A stretch of DNA of 64,000 nt from CAADGU01 sp035444285 (GTDB taxonomy: Bacteria; Chloroflexota; Anaerolineae; Promineifilales; Promineifilaceae). Location of the stretch: the NCBI GenBank assembly GCA_035444285.1, contig DAOMOK010000001.1:186001-250000 (forward strand), given 5' to 3'. A program made the translations under genes and the position numbers. The notes beneath the pieces were generated by a model. The model worked only from the letters and a program-made list of their open reading frames with translations, did no database searches and was not told the DNA's origin. The first letter of the stretch is position 1. Each line of letters starts with the position of its first letter. Shown here one piece after another: positions 8,570-17,919 of the stretch.

Positions 8570-8968
8570 TTGTGCTGTATGGTGGTTCTCGGTCAATTGT
8601 TGTATGGTTTCGACTACATCGGGGAAGTCAAACGGTTTGGGCAGGAAGGCGGCGTTAACCTTTTCTAGTGTTATATCATCGGGGCGAGGCCAGGCGCTTA
8701 CCAACACAAACGGCCGTGTCTCCCCTCGCCGTCTTAACTCTTCTGCCAGTTCCACGCCTGTCATCTTGGGCAGCCGGATATCAAAAAAGAAGATGTCGGC
8801 TTCGGTGAAAATAGGTTCTTCCAGGCGTGCCAGCAAATCTTCCGCGCTCATATATACCGGGCGCACAACGATGCCAAACAGGCCCAGGCCACTTACCAGT
8901 AGTTGGGCAATGTTAGGTTCATCTTCTACATAGGTCACATGAATTGGTTTGTGAGCTTTGTTGAGCAT
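8567..8968 (-). CDS. Single-domain response regulator (CheY-like receiver)
   Basis: A 133-residue stand-alone receiver domain. The acidic pair is in YVEDEPNI, the phosphoacceptor is D63 in FFFDIRLPKMTG, the switch Ser is in VLVSAWPRP, and the conserved Lys is in FLPKPFD. There is no output domain, so it should act by protein contact with a kinase or effector. No histidine kinase is adjacent; the nearest gene upstream on the same strand is a secreted protease 48 bp away. Confidence 0.92.
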   Translation of the reverse strand: MLNKAHKPIHVTYVEDEPNIAQLLVSGLGLFGIVVRPVYMSAEDLLARLEEPIFTEADIFFFDIRLPKMTGVELAEELRRRGETRPFVLVSAWPRPDDITLEKVNAAFLPKPFDFPDVVETIQQLTENHHTAQ

Positions 8969-9016
8969 AGTATCCTTCGAATAGAAACCGAGTTTCTCAA
9001 AGCTTATCTCAGATGC

Positions 9017-12000
9017 CTAATTTTTGAAAATGAGGGGAAGGTACTGTTTATGGGCTGGCAGGTGTAAAATTTGCTCTTTGAGTACCGTGCCGGTGACGCC
9101 ATCCAGCAATACGGCCGTGCTGGGCAGCCACCAGTCTCGATATGTTTCGTTTGCCGGACGGCTGGTATTAATGCGCACCATCACTTCCTGTCCCGGTGAC
9201 AGGCTGCCCTGCCAATAAACACGGCGCCCTTCCAGCCAGGTCTGTCCCCCCGTTGCCCGCAGCGTACCATCCCACACCGTCAGGTCATCGGGCAGGCGCA
9301 TATGGGCAGAGATGACGCCGGTTGCCGCCAGCCCGCCGTTGTGCACCGTCAGCAGGTAAGCAACCTGTGTGGCTGATTGGGGACGGTTGGGCACGGCCGT
9401 AAACGTAGATGCAGACAAATCAGGCGCGTCAATCCAGAAGACGGCCGTGCGCTGAAAGGCCAGATTATGCCGGTTGTAGTGAATGGTGAGGGAGTTGGTC
9501 ACGGCCGTGCCTGCGGCCAGCCCCGCGATGGGCGCAGCACGGTAGACAATCTGGCGCATCCCACCGGGGGCCATTGTGCCCTGCCAGGTCAGCCGGTTTG
9601 TGGCCGCGTCATAGACTGCACCGCCTTGAATAGAGCCGGGCAGCAGCGTCAGCTCCGGCGGCAGGTCATTCACCATTTGCACCTGGTTCGTGGGGGCTAA
9701 TGTGGTGTTGCGCAGGGTGATGGTATACGTGCGAGCGGCCGTAGACGCGCCTACCCGCGCATCCACGGTAAAGGTGGAATCACCCAAATCGCTCAACCAG
9801 CCCATGATGCGGTTCATCGCCGCCGCTTCCTGGTCATCGGGCAGCCATTCAAAGGGAATCGCCCAGAAAACAGAGCGCCAGGTGGGGCCGGTTTTGGCCA
9901 CGCCGGCTGGCATCCCGCTGTTGTGCCAGAAAAATGGCTGGCTGGCAGGCGTCAGGATCAGTCCATCCCCATTGTTCAGATAAGGGCCGCGGCTTAATTC
10001 CAGCGGCCCGGCCAGGTCCGCGCCGATAAATGGTGAATTGCCGCCAAACGCCTGGGTGGGCGTCACCGATTCGCGGTAATCCCAGACGCCCAGATATTCC
10101 TTTGCCAGCGGCGTGTGGTGGTGGTAATACAAAAAGTCCTGGCTGGTGAGGAAAAGGCGGCCACCTTGCGCCAGATACGCCGTCAGGGCAGCCCGTTCCT
10201 GGGGCAGGATGGGGGCAAACCAGTCATAACCGGTGTACCAGATAATAAAATCATATTCGGGCAGCAAATGGGCCGGCGGCGGCCCGCGACGCTCCACATC
10301 TTTCCAGCCGGTTTCCCATACATCGTAAACCAGACCCATCACATCCAGGGCGTTGGTCAGATGATAATCTTCATCATACCAGCGGTCATCGTCCACAAAG
10401 AGAATCTGGCCGGGAGTTTTGTGGTTGAGGATGGAGTGGCTGCTGATGGCGGGATTGTTGCCGGACACGGCCGTGACGACCGTGCTGTGGTAAACATCTT
10501 TAGGCGCATCAGCCGGAATGTCCAGATGCAGTACCGTGTGCCCCCGTTGGCACGGCCCCAAGGTGAGGGTGGTGGTGACCAGGGAACTGCTCCAAAGGCT
10601 GGGCACGGCCGTGAGTGAGAAGGTGTCGGTGAGTGTCTCGCTCAGGTTTTGTACCGTGAGCGTGTACACCATGTGGTCGCCGGGTACGGCAAAATCATCT
10701 ACCCGATCTGGCAGCCAGCGTACTCCAAACTGCTGGCGCGGCGTGGTGAAATAGTTGAAACTGCGGTCGAGCAATGCCTGCCGTCCACTGGCGGTTGTTA
10801 CCCCTTCCAGGCCAAATCCCAGGTAAACAATCCGCCCCGGTTTACACAGGTCAGACGTCATGCCCGCGCCACGGCCGTCTTCATAGGACAGGGTTTGCCG
10901 GGACAGGGCGCGGTACATCGGTTCGGCCGCATCCGGCCGTATCTGGTTGTTGGCGCTGCTGCCGCCATTCAGCGTTAATGACAACCCGGCGAAAATGGTA
11001 TTAGGGACGCCGGTGATGGTGCTGGTCACCGCCGCTTTGCCTTGATAACTGGCATTGAGATCATCATACCACCAGAGCTGAGAGGTAAATCCGAAACCAT
11101 CAAACTGCCCAATGCGCTGACCGCTGATAAACAGGTTGCCACCCTGCCCCAGATAATTGGTGATGACGTTGTTCGCCCCCAATACACCGGGAGAATCTCT
11201 GGGGGCGGCCCAAACCACCTGGTCATAAGCAGCCATCATGTCATCTGTGGGCACATCGTACAGGGGGTGGCGCACGGTCAAAGTGTCATAGGCATAGGAC
11301 AGGCTCTCCAGGGTGGCCTGGTAATGGGCGGCCTGCGACTCGAAGTACCACTGACCACTGTCAATCAGCAAAGTCATTGGCCCCGGCAGCAGCGCGAAGT
11401 TGCGGGTGATGCTGCCGCCGACGACCACACTGACGGTGCTGTGCCCCAGACGGTAATGGTCGGCGCGGGCGACGAGGGCATACGTTCCGGCGGGCAGATT
11501 CAGGGTATAACGGCCGTCGCTGCCCGTCACGGCCGTGACCGGCGTATTCACCACCCGCACCAGCGCCCCCACCAGTGGTGTTTGTGTCTGGCTGTTTACA
11601 ATCAGACCAGAAACAGTACCCGAAGGCAGCGGAACCAGGGTGGCATGTCGGGTGGTAGTCTGGTTTAAGGTCACAACGATCCCATTGGCCTGGTAAGGTT
11701 GGTGGCCGAAAAGGGAGATGGAAATGGCATAAACGCCAGGTTGGAGCCAGGCCTCATACACACCGCTGGCATCGGTCTGATAAGGCAGGGCTTCACCGCT
11801 AGGGGTGGTAATGGTGATGGCGGCAAACGGGACCGGTTGGCCGTTGCTGGTGACGTTGCCGGTGAGACGGCCGTGTGGCGCATCAGGCCGCACGGCGGTG
11901 TACACATCCAGCCGTCCCCAGCCGCTAAATATATTGGGGTGGGTGGTGGAGATGGGCACGGCCGTTTCCGCCAGCCGTTGCTGAATTTGTGGGATGGAAA

Positions 12001-13345
12001 GGGTGGGGTTGGCCGATAGCAGCAGCGCCGCTGCCCCGGAAACATGGGGCGCGGCCATCGAAGTGCCGTTGTAGTACCCATACATTCCCCCTGGCAGCGA
12101 TGAGAGCGTCTGTGTGCCGGGGGCTACCAGCCAGGGTTTGGGTTCGTTGGTGAGCGGCGATGGCCCCAGCGAAGAAAACCAGGCCACCGCATCTATATCG
12201 TCGCTGGCGCCAACGGCTAAAACGCCAGGGTAGCTGCCCGGTGCGCCCACGGTGGCTGTATACGGCCCCATATTCCCGGCAGAAAAAACGGGCAAGATAC
12301 CTGCGTTTAATAGGAGATTGATGTCTGGTAAAAATTCAATGTTGCCGCCATCGCCGCCCCAAGAACCGTTCACAATATCTGGGGCCAGGGCGGGGTTGTT
12401 AGCCGGGGCCAGCAGCCATTCAAAACCGGCGTGGGCGTGGCTGGCATAGATCAGGCCAAAGGGGGTGGCGATGTTGACGGCGATCCATTGTGCGCCAGGA
12501 GCGACGCCGAAACCATTGCTGCCCACGGCCGTGCCCGCCACATGCGTGCCATGCCCAAAGTTATCTACGGGCACGGTGATGGTGGGTATGACGGCGTTGA
12601 ACCAGTTGCCGCTGTGGTTGAATACACCGCCGCCCAGGTTGCCCCGGTAATTGTCAACCAGAATAGAGTGCTGGTAGTCCACGCCGGTGTCCATAATGCC
12701 AATGGTGACGCCGCTGCCATTGATGCCCAGGCCGTGCCAGGCATGGGGGGCCTGGACGCGAGCAATGCCCCAGGGGAGGGGGAAGCCGCCTTCTGGCGCG
12801 GCGACCGGGCCGCTGCCTTCTTGTAACAAGGCCAGTTTGGGGTCGTCGGCTGCCGGTTGGATGCGGTCTACCACGGCGTCCAGCCGAATTTCGGCGATGT
12901 CCGGGTTAGCCGCCAGGGTCAGGATTGCGTCGGCGGCGCCGGTGGCGGCAATGGCGTTGATGATCCATAGGGGGCGGAAGGTGTGGATACGGCCGTCGGC
13001 CTGCATGGTTTCCAGTTGGGTGATGGTGGCGGCCTGGGCGGCTACGGCCGTTGCTTGCAGTTGTTGGACGATGGCGGTGCGCCGGGTGACGGCCGTTAAC
13101 CCCTCTGGTAGTTGCGTCAGATCAGCTTGTTGGTGAAAAACGATGATAAAGCGCAGGGCGCCGTCGGCAGATGCCGCCATTTCCTCTTGTAGCGGCAGGT
13201 CAATTTTAGCGGCGGCTTGCTCAGATAAGGGTAGGGGGGGAGATTGGACAGAGGGGGCGGCTTGTGTGAAGGCGGGCCATAACAAGACAAGCAGTAAAAG
13301 AGGCGGCGCTAAACTTGCAAGGAGATGTTTCAAACGAAATGTCAT
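9017..13345 (-). CDS. Secreted subtilisin-like serine protease with carboxypeptidase-regulatory-like and DUF11-like domains
   Basis: Very large exported protease, 1442 residues. A signal peptide (residues 1-29, ending TQA) is followed by an I9-like propeptide region. The S8 catalytic domain has Asp219 (GIMDTGVD), His265 (GHGTHVAG), oxyanion Asn326 (NGSWGG) and Ser429 (GTSMAAPHVSG). From ~490 there are two carboxypeptidase-regulatory-like beta-sandwich modules (GRLTGNVTSNGQPVPFAAI, GTVSGLIVNSQTQTPLVGA). A long middle region has two flavodoxin-like or GATase-like segments (LFISGQRIG; LFLTSQDFLYYHHH). DUF11-like repeats (LRNTTLAPTNQVQMVNDLPPEL) precede the end. The last residues, QYLPLIFKN, match a short tail shared by other secreted proteins here, possibly a sorting or anchoring signal. 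No SD sequence is obvious. Confidence 0.9.
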   Translation of the reverse strand: MTFRLKHLLASLAPPLLLLVLLWPAFTQAAPSVQSPPLPLSEQAAAKIDLPLQEEMAASADGALRFIIVFHQQADLTQLPEGLTAVTRRTAIVQQLQATAVAAQAATITQLETMQADGRIHTFRPLWIINAIAATGAADAILTLAANPDIAEIRLDAVVDRIQPAADDPKLALLQEGSGPVAAPEGGFPLPWGIARVQAPHAWHGLGINGSGVTIGIMDTGVDYQHSILVDNYRGNLGGGVFNHSGNWFNAVIPTITVPVDNFGHGTHVAGTAVGSNGFGVAPGAQWIAVNIATPFGLIYASHAHAGFEWLLAPANNPALAPDIVNGSWGGDGGNIEFLPDINLLLNAGILPVFSAGNMGPYTATVGAPGSYPGVLAVGASDDIDAVAWFSSLGPSPLTNEPKPWLVAPGTQTLSSLPGGMYGYYNGTSMAAPHVSGAAALLLSANPTLSIPQIQQRLAETAVPISTTHPNIFSGWGRLDVYTAVRPDAPHGRLTGNVTSNGQPVPFAAITITTPSGEALPYQTDASGVYEAWLQPGVYAISISLFGHQPYQANGIVVTLNQTTTRHATLVPLPSGTVSGLIVNSQTQTPLVGALVRVVNTPVTAVTGSDGRYTLNLPAGTYALVARADHYRLGHSTVSVVVGGSITRNFALLPGPMTLLIDSGQWYFESQAAHYQATLESLSYAYDTLTVRHPLYDVPTDDMMAAYDQVVWAAPRDSPGVLGANNVITNYLGQGGNLFISGQRIGQFDGFGFTSQLWWYDDLNASYQGKAAVTSTITGVPNTIFAGLSLTLNGGSSANNQIRPDAAEPMYRALSRQTLSYEDGRGAGMTSDLCKPGRIVYLGFGLEGVTTASGRQALLDRSFNYFTTPRQQFGVRWLPDRVDDFAVPGDHMVYTLTVQNLSETLTDTFSLTAVPSLWSSSLVTTTLTLGPCQRGHTVLHLDIPADAPKDVYHSTVVTAVSGNNPAISSHSILNHKTPGQILFVDDDRWYDEDYHLTNALDVMGLVYDVWETGWKDVERRGPPPAHLLPEYDFIIWYTGYDWFAPILPQERAALTAYLAQGGRLFLTSQDFLYYHHHTPLAKEYLGVWDYRESVTPTQAFGGNSPFIGADLAGPLELSRGPYLNNGDGLILTPASQPFFWHNSGMPAGVAKTGPTWRSVFWAIPFEWLPDDQEAAAMNRIMGWLSDLGDSTFTVDARVGASTAARTYTITLRNTTLAPTNQVQMVNDLPPELTLLPGSIQGGAVYDAATNRLTWQGTMAPGGMRQIVYRAAPIAGLAAGTAVTNSLTIHYNRHNLAFQRTAVFWIDAPDLSASTFTAVPNRPQSATQVAYLLTVHNGGLAATGVISAHMRLPDDLTVWDGTLRATGGQTWLEGRRVYWQGSLSPGQEVMVRINTSRPANETYRDWWLPSTAVLLDGVTGTVLKEQILHLPAHKQYLPLIFKN

Positions 13346-13481
13346 AATCGTTTAACCAGATAGGGTGGAAAGGTTATACTTGGGACAGGATTATAACAGA
13401 AGTGGGCGCATGGCAGTTCTGGACAATGGTCAGGTAGTGATCTACTCATGTTTAGTGTAGCTGGGTCAAGTTACACAATCG

Positions 13482-13561
13482 GTAGGTCGAAATGAGCGGA
13501 GTCGGCATCTGGGGATGCCGACCTGCTCGCATCTGAGGATGCGAACTCCGCGTCGCCCTAC
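13482..13561. other. Y-shaped structured element upstream of the quinone oxidoreductase gene
   Basis: Two neighbouring hairpins, GTCGGCATC-TGGG-GATGCCGAC (13501-13522) and TCGCATC-TGAG-GATGCGA (13527-13544), are enclosed by an outer stem GCGGAG/CTCCGC (13496-13501 with 13546-13551) and a further GTAGG/CCTAC pair (13482-13486 with 13557-13561). The result is a three-way junction 17 bp before the downstream ATG. It could be an mRNA leader structure or a REP-like repeat. The rest of the 233-bp gap shows nothing else recognisable. Confidence 0.55.
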
Positions 13562-13578
13562 TGACAATAGGATGACAG

Positions 13579-14556
13579 ATGAAGGGAATTGTTGTTGAAC
13601 GTAGAAATGGTGAAGTTTTGTTGATCTGGCAGGATGTGTTGGATGTGACGTTTGGGCCGGATGAGGTGTTGGTGGATGTGCGGGCTACGGCCGTGAACCG
13701 GGCCGATTTGCTCCAGGCGCGCGGTGGTTATCCGCCGCCGCCAGGGGCCAGCCACATCTTGGGGCTGGAAATGGCCGGGGTGGTAAATGCCATTGGCGAG
13801 GACGTGGAAGGGTGGCAGCCCGGCGACCGGGTGTGTGCGCTGCTGCCCGGCGGTGGTTATGCGGAGCAGGTGGCTGTGCCCGCCGGAATGCTGCTGCGCC
13901 TGCCCGATGAGTGGAGTTTTGAGCAGGGCACGGCCGTGCCCGAAGTCTGGTACACCGCTTATGTCAACCTTTTCCTGGAAGGGGACTTGAAACCGGGCGA
14001 AACGGTCCTCATTCATGCCGGGGCCAGCGGTGTGGGTACGGCGGCCATTCAACTGGCGCGCATCACGGATGCCACTGCCTTTGTCACGGCGGGGCGGGCC
14101 GATAAATTGGCCGCCTGCCGTGACCTGGGCGCGGCGTTGGCTATCAACTACAAAGAGCAAGATTTTCTGGAAATGGTGTTGGCGGCGACCGATGGTCAGG
14201 GCGTGGATTTGATTCTGGACCCGGTGGGTGGCGCTTATCTGGAGCGGAATATCAAGGCGTTACGGCCGTTTGGCCGTTTGGTCAATATCGGTCTGCTCAG
14301 CGGTGGGCGCGGCGAACTGGATATGGGGCTTGTCTTGCGCAACCGGCTGTGCATTGTGGGTTCTACGCTGCGTAACCGTTCGCCCGCCGAAAAAATCCAG
14401 ATCACGCGCCAGTTTGAGTCCGGTTTCTGGCATTTGTTTCACACCGGTGAGTTAAAACCCATTATTGACCGGGTGTTTCCTATTCACGAAGCCCAGGCGG
14501 CGCATGAGTACGTGGCGCGGGATGAAAATATCGGCAAGGTGATATTGAGGTTGTAA
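13579..14556 (+). CDS. NAD(P)H:quinone oxidoreductase, PIG3-like MDR family
   Basis: Medium-chain dehydrogenase/reductase without zinc, 325 residues, predicted to reduce quinones or enones with NADPH. The N-terminal GroES-like part has ATAVNRADLLQARGGYPPPPG and ILGLEMAGVV, characteristic of the TP53I3/PIG3 group. The Rossmann segment has the nucleotide-binding motif AGASGVGTAAIQLARI (about 145-160), then VTAGRADKL and GGRGELDMGLVLRNRL. Zinc-ligand cysteines are absent, as expected for quinone oxidoreductases. It stands alone, convergent with a rhomboid gene, and is preceded by a structured leader element and an AGGA just before the ATG. Confidence 0.93.
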   Translation: MKGIVVERRNGEVLLIWQDVLDVTFGPDEVLVDVRATAVNRADLLQARGGYPPPPGASHILGLEMAGVVNAIGEDVEGWQPGDRVCALLPGGGYAEQVAVPAGMLLRLPDEWSFEQGTAVPEVWYTAYVNLFLEGDLKPGETVLIHAGASGVGTAAIQLARITDATAFVTAGRADKLAACRDLGAALAINYKEQDFLEMVLAATDGQGVDLILDPVGGAYLERNIKALRPFGRLVNIGLLSGGRGELDMGLVLRNRLCIVGSTLRNRSPAEKIQITRQFESGFWHLFHTGELKPIIDRVFPIHEAQAAHEYVARDENIGKVILRL

Positions 14557-14578
14557 CGCGATTTTCCAAATCGCATTA
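14554..14578. terminator. Stop-to-stop palindrome between quinone oxidoreductase and rhomboid genes
   Basis: The stop TAA (14554-14556) opens the arm TAACGCGATTT and the complement of the opposite TAA (14576-14578) closes AAATCGCATTA, with loop TCC and one mismatch. The same core (CGATTTnCCAAATCG-like) recurs at about 39234 and 48262, so it is a small repeated element. No T-run is present. Confidence 0.6.
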
Positions 14579-15358
14579 CAAGGGGAGTTCGTTTCGGTAG
14601 CGGTGGAAGGCGTCAGAGCGCAGGAAGAAGAAGATGAACAGACCGCCAAAGAAACCGCCCAGGTGCGCCCAATGGCCGACCGAGGCTTCAATATCGAATA
14701 CCAGCACTTGCAGGGCGCGGGGGATTTCCAAAAGCACAAAAAAGAGGATGACCAGATAGGCGCGCAGGGTGGGGAAATAAAGGGAGAGCAGGCTGTGGAT
14801 TAGCCCTTTATCGTCCGTGAGAATATAACCTGCCCAGAAAACCAGGGAAACAAAGAGCCAGAGGCCATTCAGCCAGCCCATGCTAAAGACGGGCAAAAAC
14901 CAGAATACAAATAGGATGCGGATACGCCCTTTGGGAAAGAGCATCAGGTAAGCGGCCATGACGCCGTATAACGCGCCGCTGGCGCCGATGCCGGGTATGG
15001 TGGAATGCATCCGGGTGATCACGGCCACAATATCGGCCATGAAGCCGCAAACCAGGTAGAAGGCCAGGAAGCGCCAGGGGCCACACACATCTTCGACGCG
15101 GCGGCCAAAAACCCACAAGGCCAACATGTTACTGAGCAGGTGAACCAGGCCGCCATGCAGGAACATATGGGTCACGGCCGTGACGGCTCCCCCACCTTGT
15201 TGGCTGATCACCAGCGCCGGCGTGACGCCCAACACATAATACGTGCCACTATTGCCGCCCACCGCTACCAGGCTGAGGACATTGATCAAAATGATCATCA
15301 GCGTCATATAGGGCAGGCTGGTGTAGCGATTCTTTTCTGTATCGTTGATAGGGAACAT
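14576..15358 (-). CDS. Rhomboid-family intramembrane serine protease
   Basis: Polytopic membrane protease of 260 residues with six or seven transmembrane helices. The catalytic dyad is Ser127 in GIGASGALYG and His232 in GHWAHLGGFFGG; the conserved loop-1 region HMFLHGGLVHLLSNMLALWVFGRRVE is also present. Rhomboids cleave transmembrane substrates inside the bilayer; the substrate here is unknown. The start at MFPINDTEKNRYTSLPYMT is the only candidate that includes the first helix. It is followed on the same strand, with only short gaps, by the CcmF-unrelated TPR membrane gene upstream at 16459. Confidence 0.93.
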   Translation of the reverse strand: MFPINDTEKNRYTSLPYMTLMIILINVLSLVAVGGNSGTYYVLGVTPALVISQQGGGAVTAVTHMFLHGGLVHLLSNMLALWVFGRRVEDVCGPWRFLAFYLVCGFMADIVAVITRMHSTIPGIGASGALYGVMAAYLMLFPKGRIRILFVFWFLPVFSMGWLNGLWLFVSLVFWAGYILTDDKGLIHSLLSLYFPTLRAYLVILFFVLLEIPRALQVLVFDIEASVGHWAHLGGFFGGLFIFFFLRSDAFHRYRNELPL

Positions 15359-15387
15359 GGCTGTTAGTTAAATGCGTTGCCTGAGAC

Positions 15388-15404
15388 AAAGATTGGCCCA
15401 ATCT
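15388..15404. terminator. Short perfect palindrome after the TPR membrane gene
   Basis: AAGATTGG-C-CCAATCTT is an 8-bp perfect inverted repeat directly after the stop of the minus-strand TPR gene and before the rhomboid start region. It could attenuate transcription between them, but the stem is short and AT-rich. Confidence 0.3.
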
Positions 15405-15409
15405 TCATC

Positions 15410-16459
15410 CTAATTGATTCGGCTGGCCAGTGATTCATAATAAATTATCAGTTCATTGTATGAGATGGTTAACACCAGCAAAATAGGGAAAAGGACAATG
15501 ACGCTGCCGATGAAGGCCAGCGCATAAGCGGTATTTCGGTTGGGAATACCCTGTTGGCCAAAGATTTTGTGCCAGTAGGGGTGGTGCGGTGTGTTGGCCG
15601 CCCCGGCAATCAGCAGGCCGCCCAGTGCTACAACTGGTATGCCCAGGTATGCCAGCCAGGGCACGTGTAATGGATTCAGCCCGCCATGAATAAAGATGAG
15701 CAGCAGGTAGACGATGAGCGGGCCAAGCCCTAACCGGATGAGGGTGGCATTGTCGCTGGTCATGGTGAGGGGGCGGGGCGGGTTTTGTTGTTTTTCTGAT
15801 GCGGCTGGCGGTTGGCTGGCTTGCAATTCACGCGCGTGTTTGCCGGCGATGTGCCGGTCGGTGGCGTTTGGCGCTTTTTTGGTGGCATATTGGAAGGCGG
15901 TCAATGCTTTGGCGTTCAGATTTACCGCTTTGTAGGCCAGCCCCAGCGCCAGCGGATCGTCAAAATCAGCTTTGAGCTTTTGTAAGGCAGCGGCGGCTTT
16001 TGTGTGTTGGGGGTTGAGGTCTACCACCATTTCCAGGGCTACGATTTTTTCGGCGGGTGATGGGGCGACCTGAGCCAGCCCTATCCAGGCTTTGAGGTGG
16101 GTGGGGTTGTTGCGGGTGATCTGAAGCAGATATTGACGGGCCTGGTGGTGACGGCCGTTTCTATATGCCCATACCGCTTCTTGCATTAGTTCTGCCTGAT
16201 CAGTCTGTTGCTGCTGTTTGCGCGCTGCTTTTAGTTCTGGCAGGCGATACAGCGCCTCGTCATGGCCGGGATTCAGGCTCAATACCGTTTCCAGCGCGTG
16301 GATTTGTTCGCCAATATCCGGGGAAATTTTACTCAGCCACAGCCAGCCCATTTCGTGGCGGGGCTGTCCCATGAGCAGTTCCTGCAATAATTCGTGCGCT
16401 TCCCGGCTACGGCCGTTGTGTACTGCCTTTACCGCTTCCCGAAACAAGTCAACACTCAT
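15410..16459 (-). CDS. TPR-repeat membrane protein
   Basis: A 349-residue protein with tetratricopeptide-like repeats at about residues 5-215 (LFREAVKAVHNGRSREAHELLQELL; QEAVWAYRNGRHHQARQYLLQI; LAYKAVNLNAKALTAFQYATKKAP). A short polar linker is followed by three predicted transmembrane helices near the C-terminus (GLGPLIVYLLLIFIHGG, YLGIPVVALGGLLIAGAA, FIGSVIVLFPILLVLTI). Its ATG overlaps the stop of the upstream AI-2E family permease by 4 nt (ATGA), so the two are translationally coupled and may work together at the membrane. The specific function is not recognised. Confidence 0.85.
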   Translation of the reverse strand: MSVDLFREAVKAVHNGRSREAHELLQELLMGQPRHEMGWLWLSKISPDIGEQIHALETVLSLNPGHDEALYRLPELKAARKQQQQTDQAELMQEAVWAYRNGRHHQARQYLLQITRNNPTHLKAWIGLAQVAPSPAEKIVALEMVVDLNPQHTKAAAALQKLKADFDDPLALGLAYKAVNLNAKALTAFQYATKKAPNATDRHIAGKHARELQASQPPAASEKQQNPPRPLTMTSDNATLIRLGLGPLIVYLLLIFIHGGLNPLHVPWLAYLGIPVVALGGLLIAGAANTPHHPYWHKIFGQQGIPNRNTAYALAFIGSVIVLFPILLVLTISYNELIIYYESLASRIN

Positions 16460-17706
16460 TTCTTCGGCGGCTCCAGTTTAGTCAGGTCCGTCACAATTTC
16501 TCGGCTGCGCTTGATTAACACCGTGGCCGGTGACGGTCCCCGCTCCGCTTCTGGTTCTGGGAAAGGTGGCAGGTCAAACAACTTGCGCCAGGCATATCCC
16601 CCCACCAGTTTAAGGGAAGCCATCACTGGCGCTGCCAGGATCATCCCCAAAACGCCAGCGATAGAACCACCCATCAAGACCGCAATCATCACCACTATCG
16701 GGTTCAAATCCAGCGCCTCACCCACAATGCGTGGCACCAGGATATTGTTTTCTAACTGCTGCACCAGAATCATAAAAACCAGGATCACCAGTGCATACTG
16801 CCAGCTTGCCAGGTCAAAAATGGTACCTGGTTGGAAAAAAGCGACAATCGTAGCCGCGGCTGTGCTAATAATTGGCCCAATAACCGGGATAAATTCCAAC
16901 AGTCCGGCCATCAACGCTAAGGCCAGAGCGTTTTGCACGCCTAACAGGGAGAGGCCAATCCAGACCACAAAAAAAATGACCAATGCCAACGCGACCTGGC
17001 CGCGTAGATAAGCGTTCCAGGTGTGGCCAAAGGCACGCATGATGCGCTCGGCATCCTGGCGGTAGCCCGGTGCAGTGGCAACATCACCTATGTGGCTGCC
17101 CAGCAGCGGTATCTCTGCGGCAAAGTAGATGGAGATAACGAAGATGAAAAAGATGTTGCCCAGCAAACGCAAGGTGGCGGTGGCGACGCTGCCCACGATC
17201 TGACCGCTTCGCCCCAGTGTTGGCTCTACCAATCCCAATAACTGGCTTTGAATCATTCCCCAATCCAGAGTACGTGGGTCGAATTCCAGGCCGGCGATGG
17301 AAATCGGCTCTAAGTTGGTGATGGTGTTGCGGATGACGGCCGTTATCCCCGCAATCAACGCCGGTACATCATCAATCAACGTCTGGCTTTGCTGAAATGC
17401 GGCTACGCCAATGGCTACCAGCCCGCCAATAACCAATATCGCCAGACCCAGATATGTCAACAAAATGGCATGAACTCGCTTCAAACTGGTACGCTGATCC
17501 AGCATGATGATGAAGGGGTTAAGCAGATACGCCAGGATCGCCGCGATGATTAGCTGTTGCAGTAGCCCCTTAAACCGGTAGGCCAGCAACGCCACCAAGA
17601 TAAGCGTCACCACGGTGACAATGATCTTGGTGCTGCGCGTCCAAAGCGGCGACTCAAACTCTAAAACAGGTTCCGCTATGAGCGGTTTTTCATCTTCACT
17701 GTCCAT
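16456..17706 (-). CDS. AI-2E family transporter / PerM-like permease
   Basis: Integral membrane protein of 416 residues, family PF01594 (TqsA/PerM/YdiK). About eight hydrophobic segments are visible, with the family's central soluble stretch (FQQSQTLIDDVPALIAGITAVIRNTI) and the conserved C-terminal region LALALMAGLLEFIPVIGPIISTAAATIVAFFQ and NILVPRIVGEALDLNPIVVMIAVLMGGSIAGVLGMILAAPVMA. Family members export small molecules, such as AI-2 for TqsA, or act as Na+/H+ antiporters, so the substrate cannot be assigned. It is the first gene of a two-gene unit with the TPR membrane protein. Confidence 0.92.
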   Translation of the reverse strand: MDSEDEKPLIAEPVLEFESPLWTRSTKIIVTVVTLILVALLAYRFKGLLQQLIIAAILAYLLNPFIIMLDQRTSLKRVHAILLTYLGLAILVIGGLVAIGVAAFQQSQTLIDDVPALIAGITAVIRNTITNLEPISIAGLEFDPRTLDWGMIQSQLLGLVEPTLGRSGQIVGSVATATLRLLGNIFFIFVISIYFAAEIPLLGSHIGDVATAPGYRQDAERIMRAFGHTWNAYLRGQVALALVIFFVVWIGLSLLGVQNALALALMAGLLEFIPVIGPIISTAAATIVAFFQPGTIFDLASWQYALVILVFMILVQQLENNILVPRIVGEALDLNPIVVMIAVLMGGSIAGVLGMILAAPVMASLKLVGGYAWRKLFDLPPFPEPEAERGPSPATVLIKRSREIVTDLTKLEPPKK

Positions 17707-17721
17707 TCCACCTCAGTCATC

Positions 17722-17776
17722 AGGTAATCGGGTAATTGGGTAATTGATCACCCCTTCACCCCTTCACCTCCTCACC
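17722..17776. repeat. Octamer tandem repeats (GGTAATTG and CACCCCTT types)
   Basis: Upstream of the AI-2E gene lie GGTAATCG-GGTAATTG-GGTAATTG followed by CACCCCTT-CACCCCTT-CACCTCCT-CACC. Both blocks have an 8-bp period and differ by single bases between units. They belong to the same class of short-period repeats seen in many gaps of this window. Confidence 0.75.
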
Positions 17777-17873
17777 ATATCACTAACTCGCGTGAGGGTA
17801 TCACAGGCAAACCCTCCCCGTCAATTTGTAGTTTCAGCTACAATAGAGCTACCCATTATAAATTTTACCCACA

Positions 17874-17904
17874 GGTGCGACGCGCTTCAAAAGTGCGTCC
17901 CACC
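17874..17904 (+). other. Hairpin in the leader of the threonine dehydrogenase gene
   Basis: GGTGCGACGCGCTT-caa-AAGTGCGTCCCACC forms a 14-bp stem with two mismatches, just after a TATAAA (17857-17862) and just before the AGGAGA ribosome-binding site. A perfect version with the same CAA loop occurs upstream of lpdA (55505-55537), so this is a repeated hairpin family. Confidence 0.5.
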
Positions 17905-17919
17905 CAAGAAGAGGAGACC

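Noticed and set aside
11042..11668. 208-codon frame on the plus strand
   Set aside because: Antisense to the subtilase gene; no recognisable protein features.
16394..17011. 205-codon frame on the plus strand
   Set aside because: Antisense to the AI-2E family permease gene and without family features.
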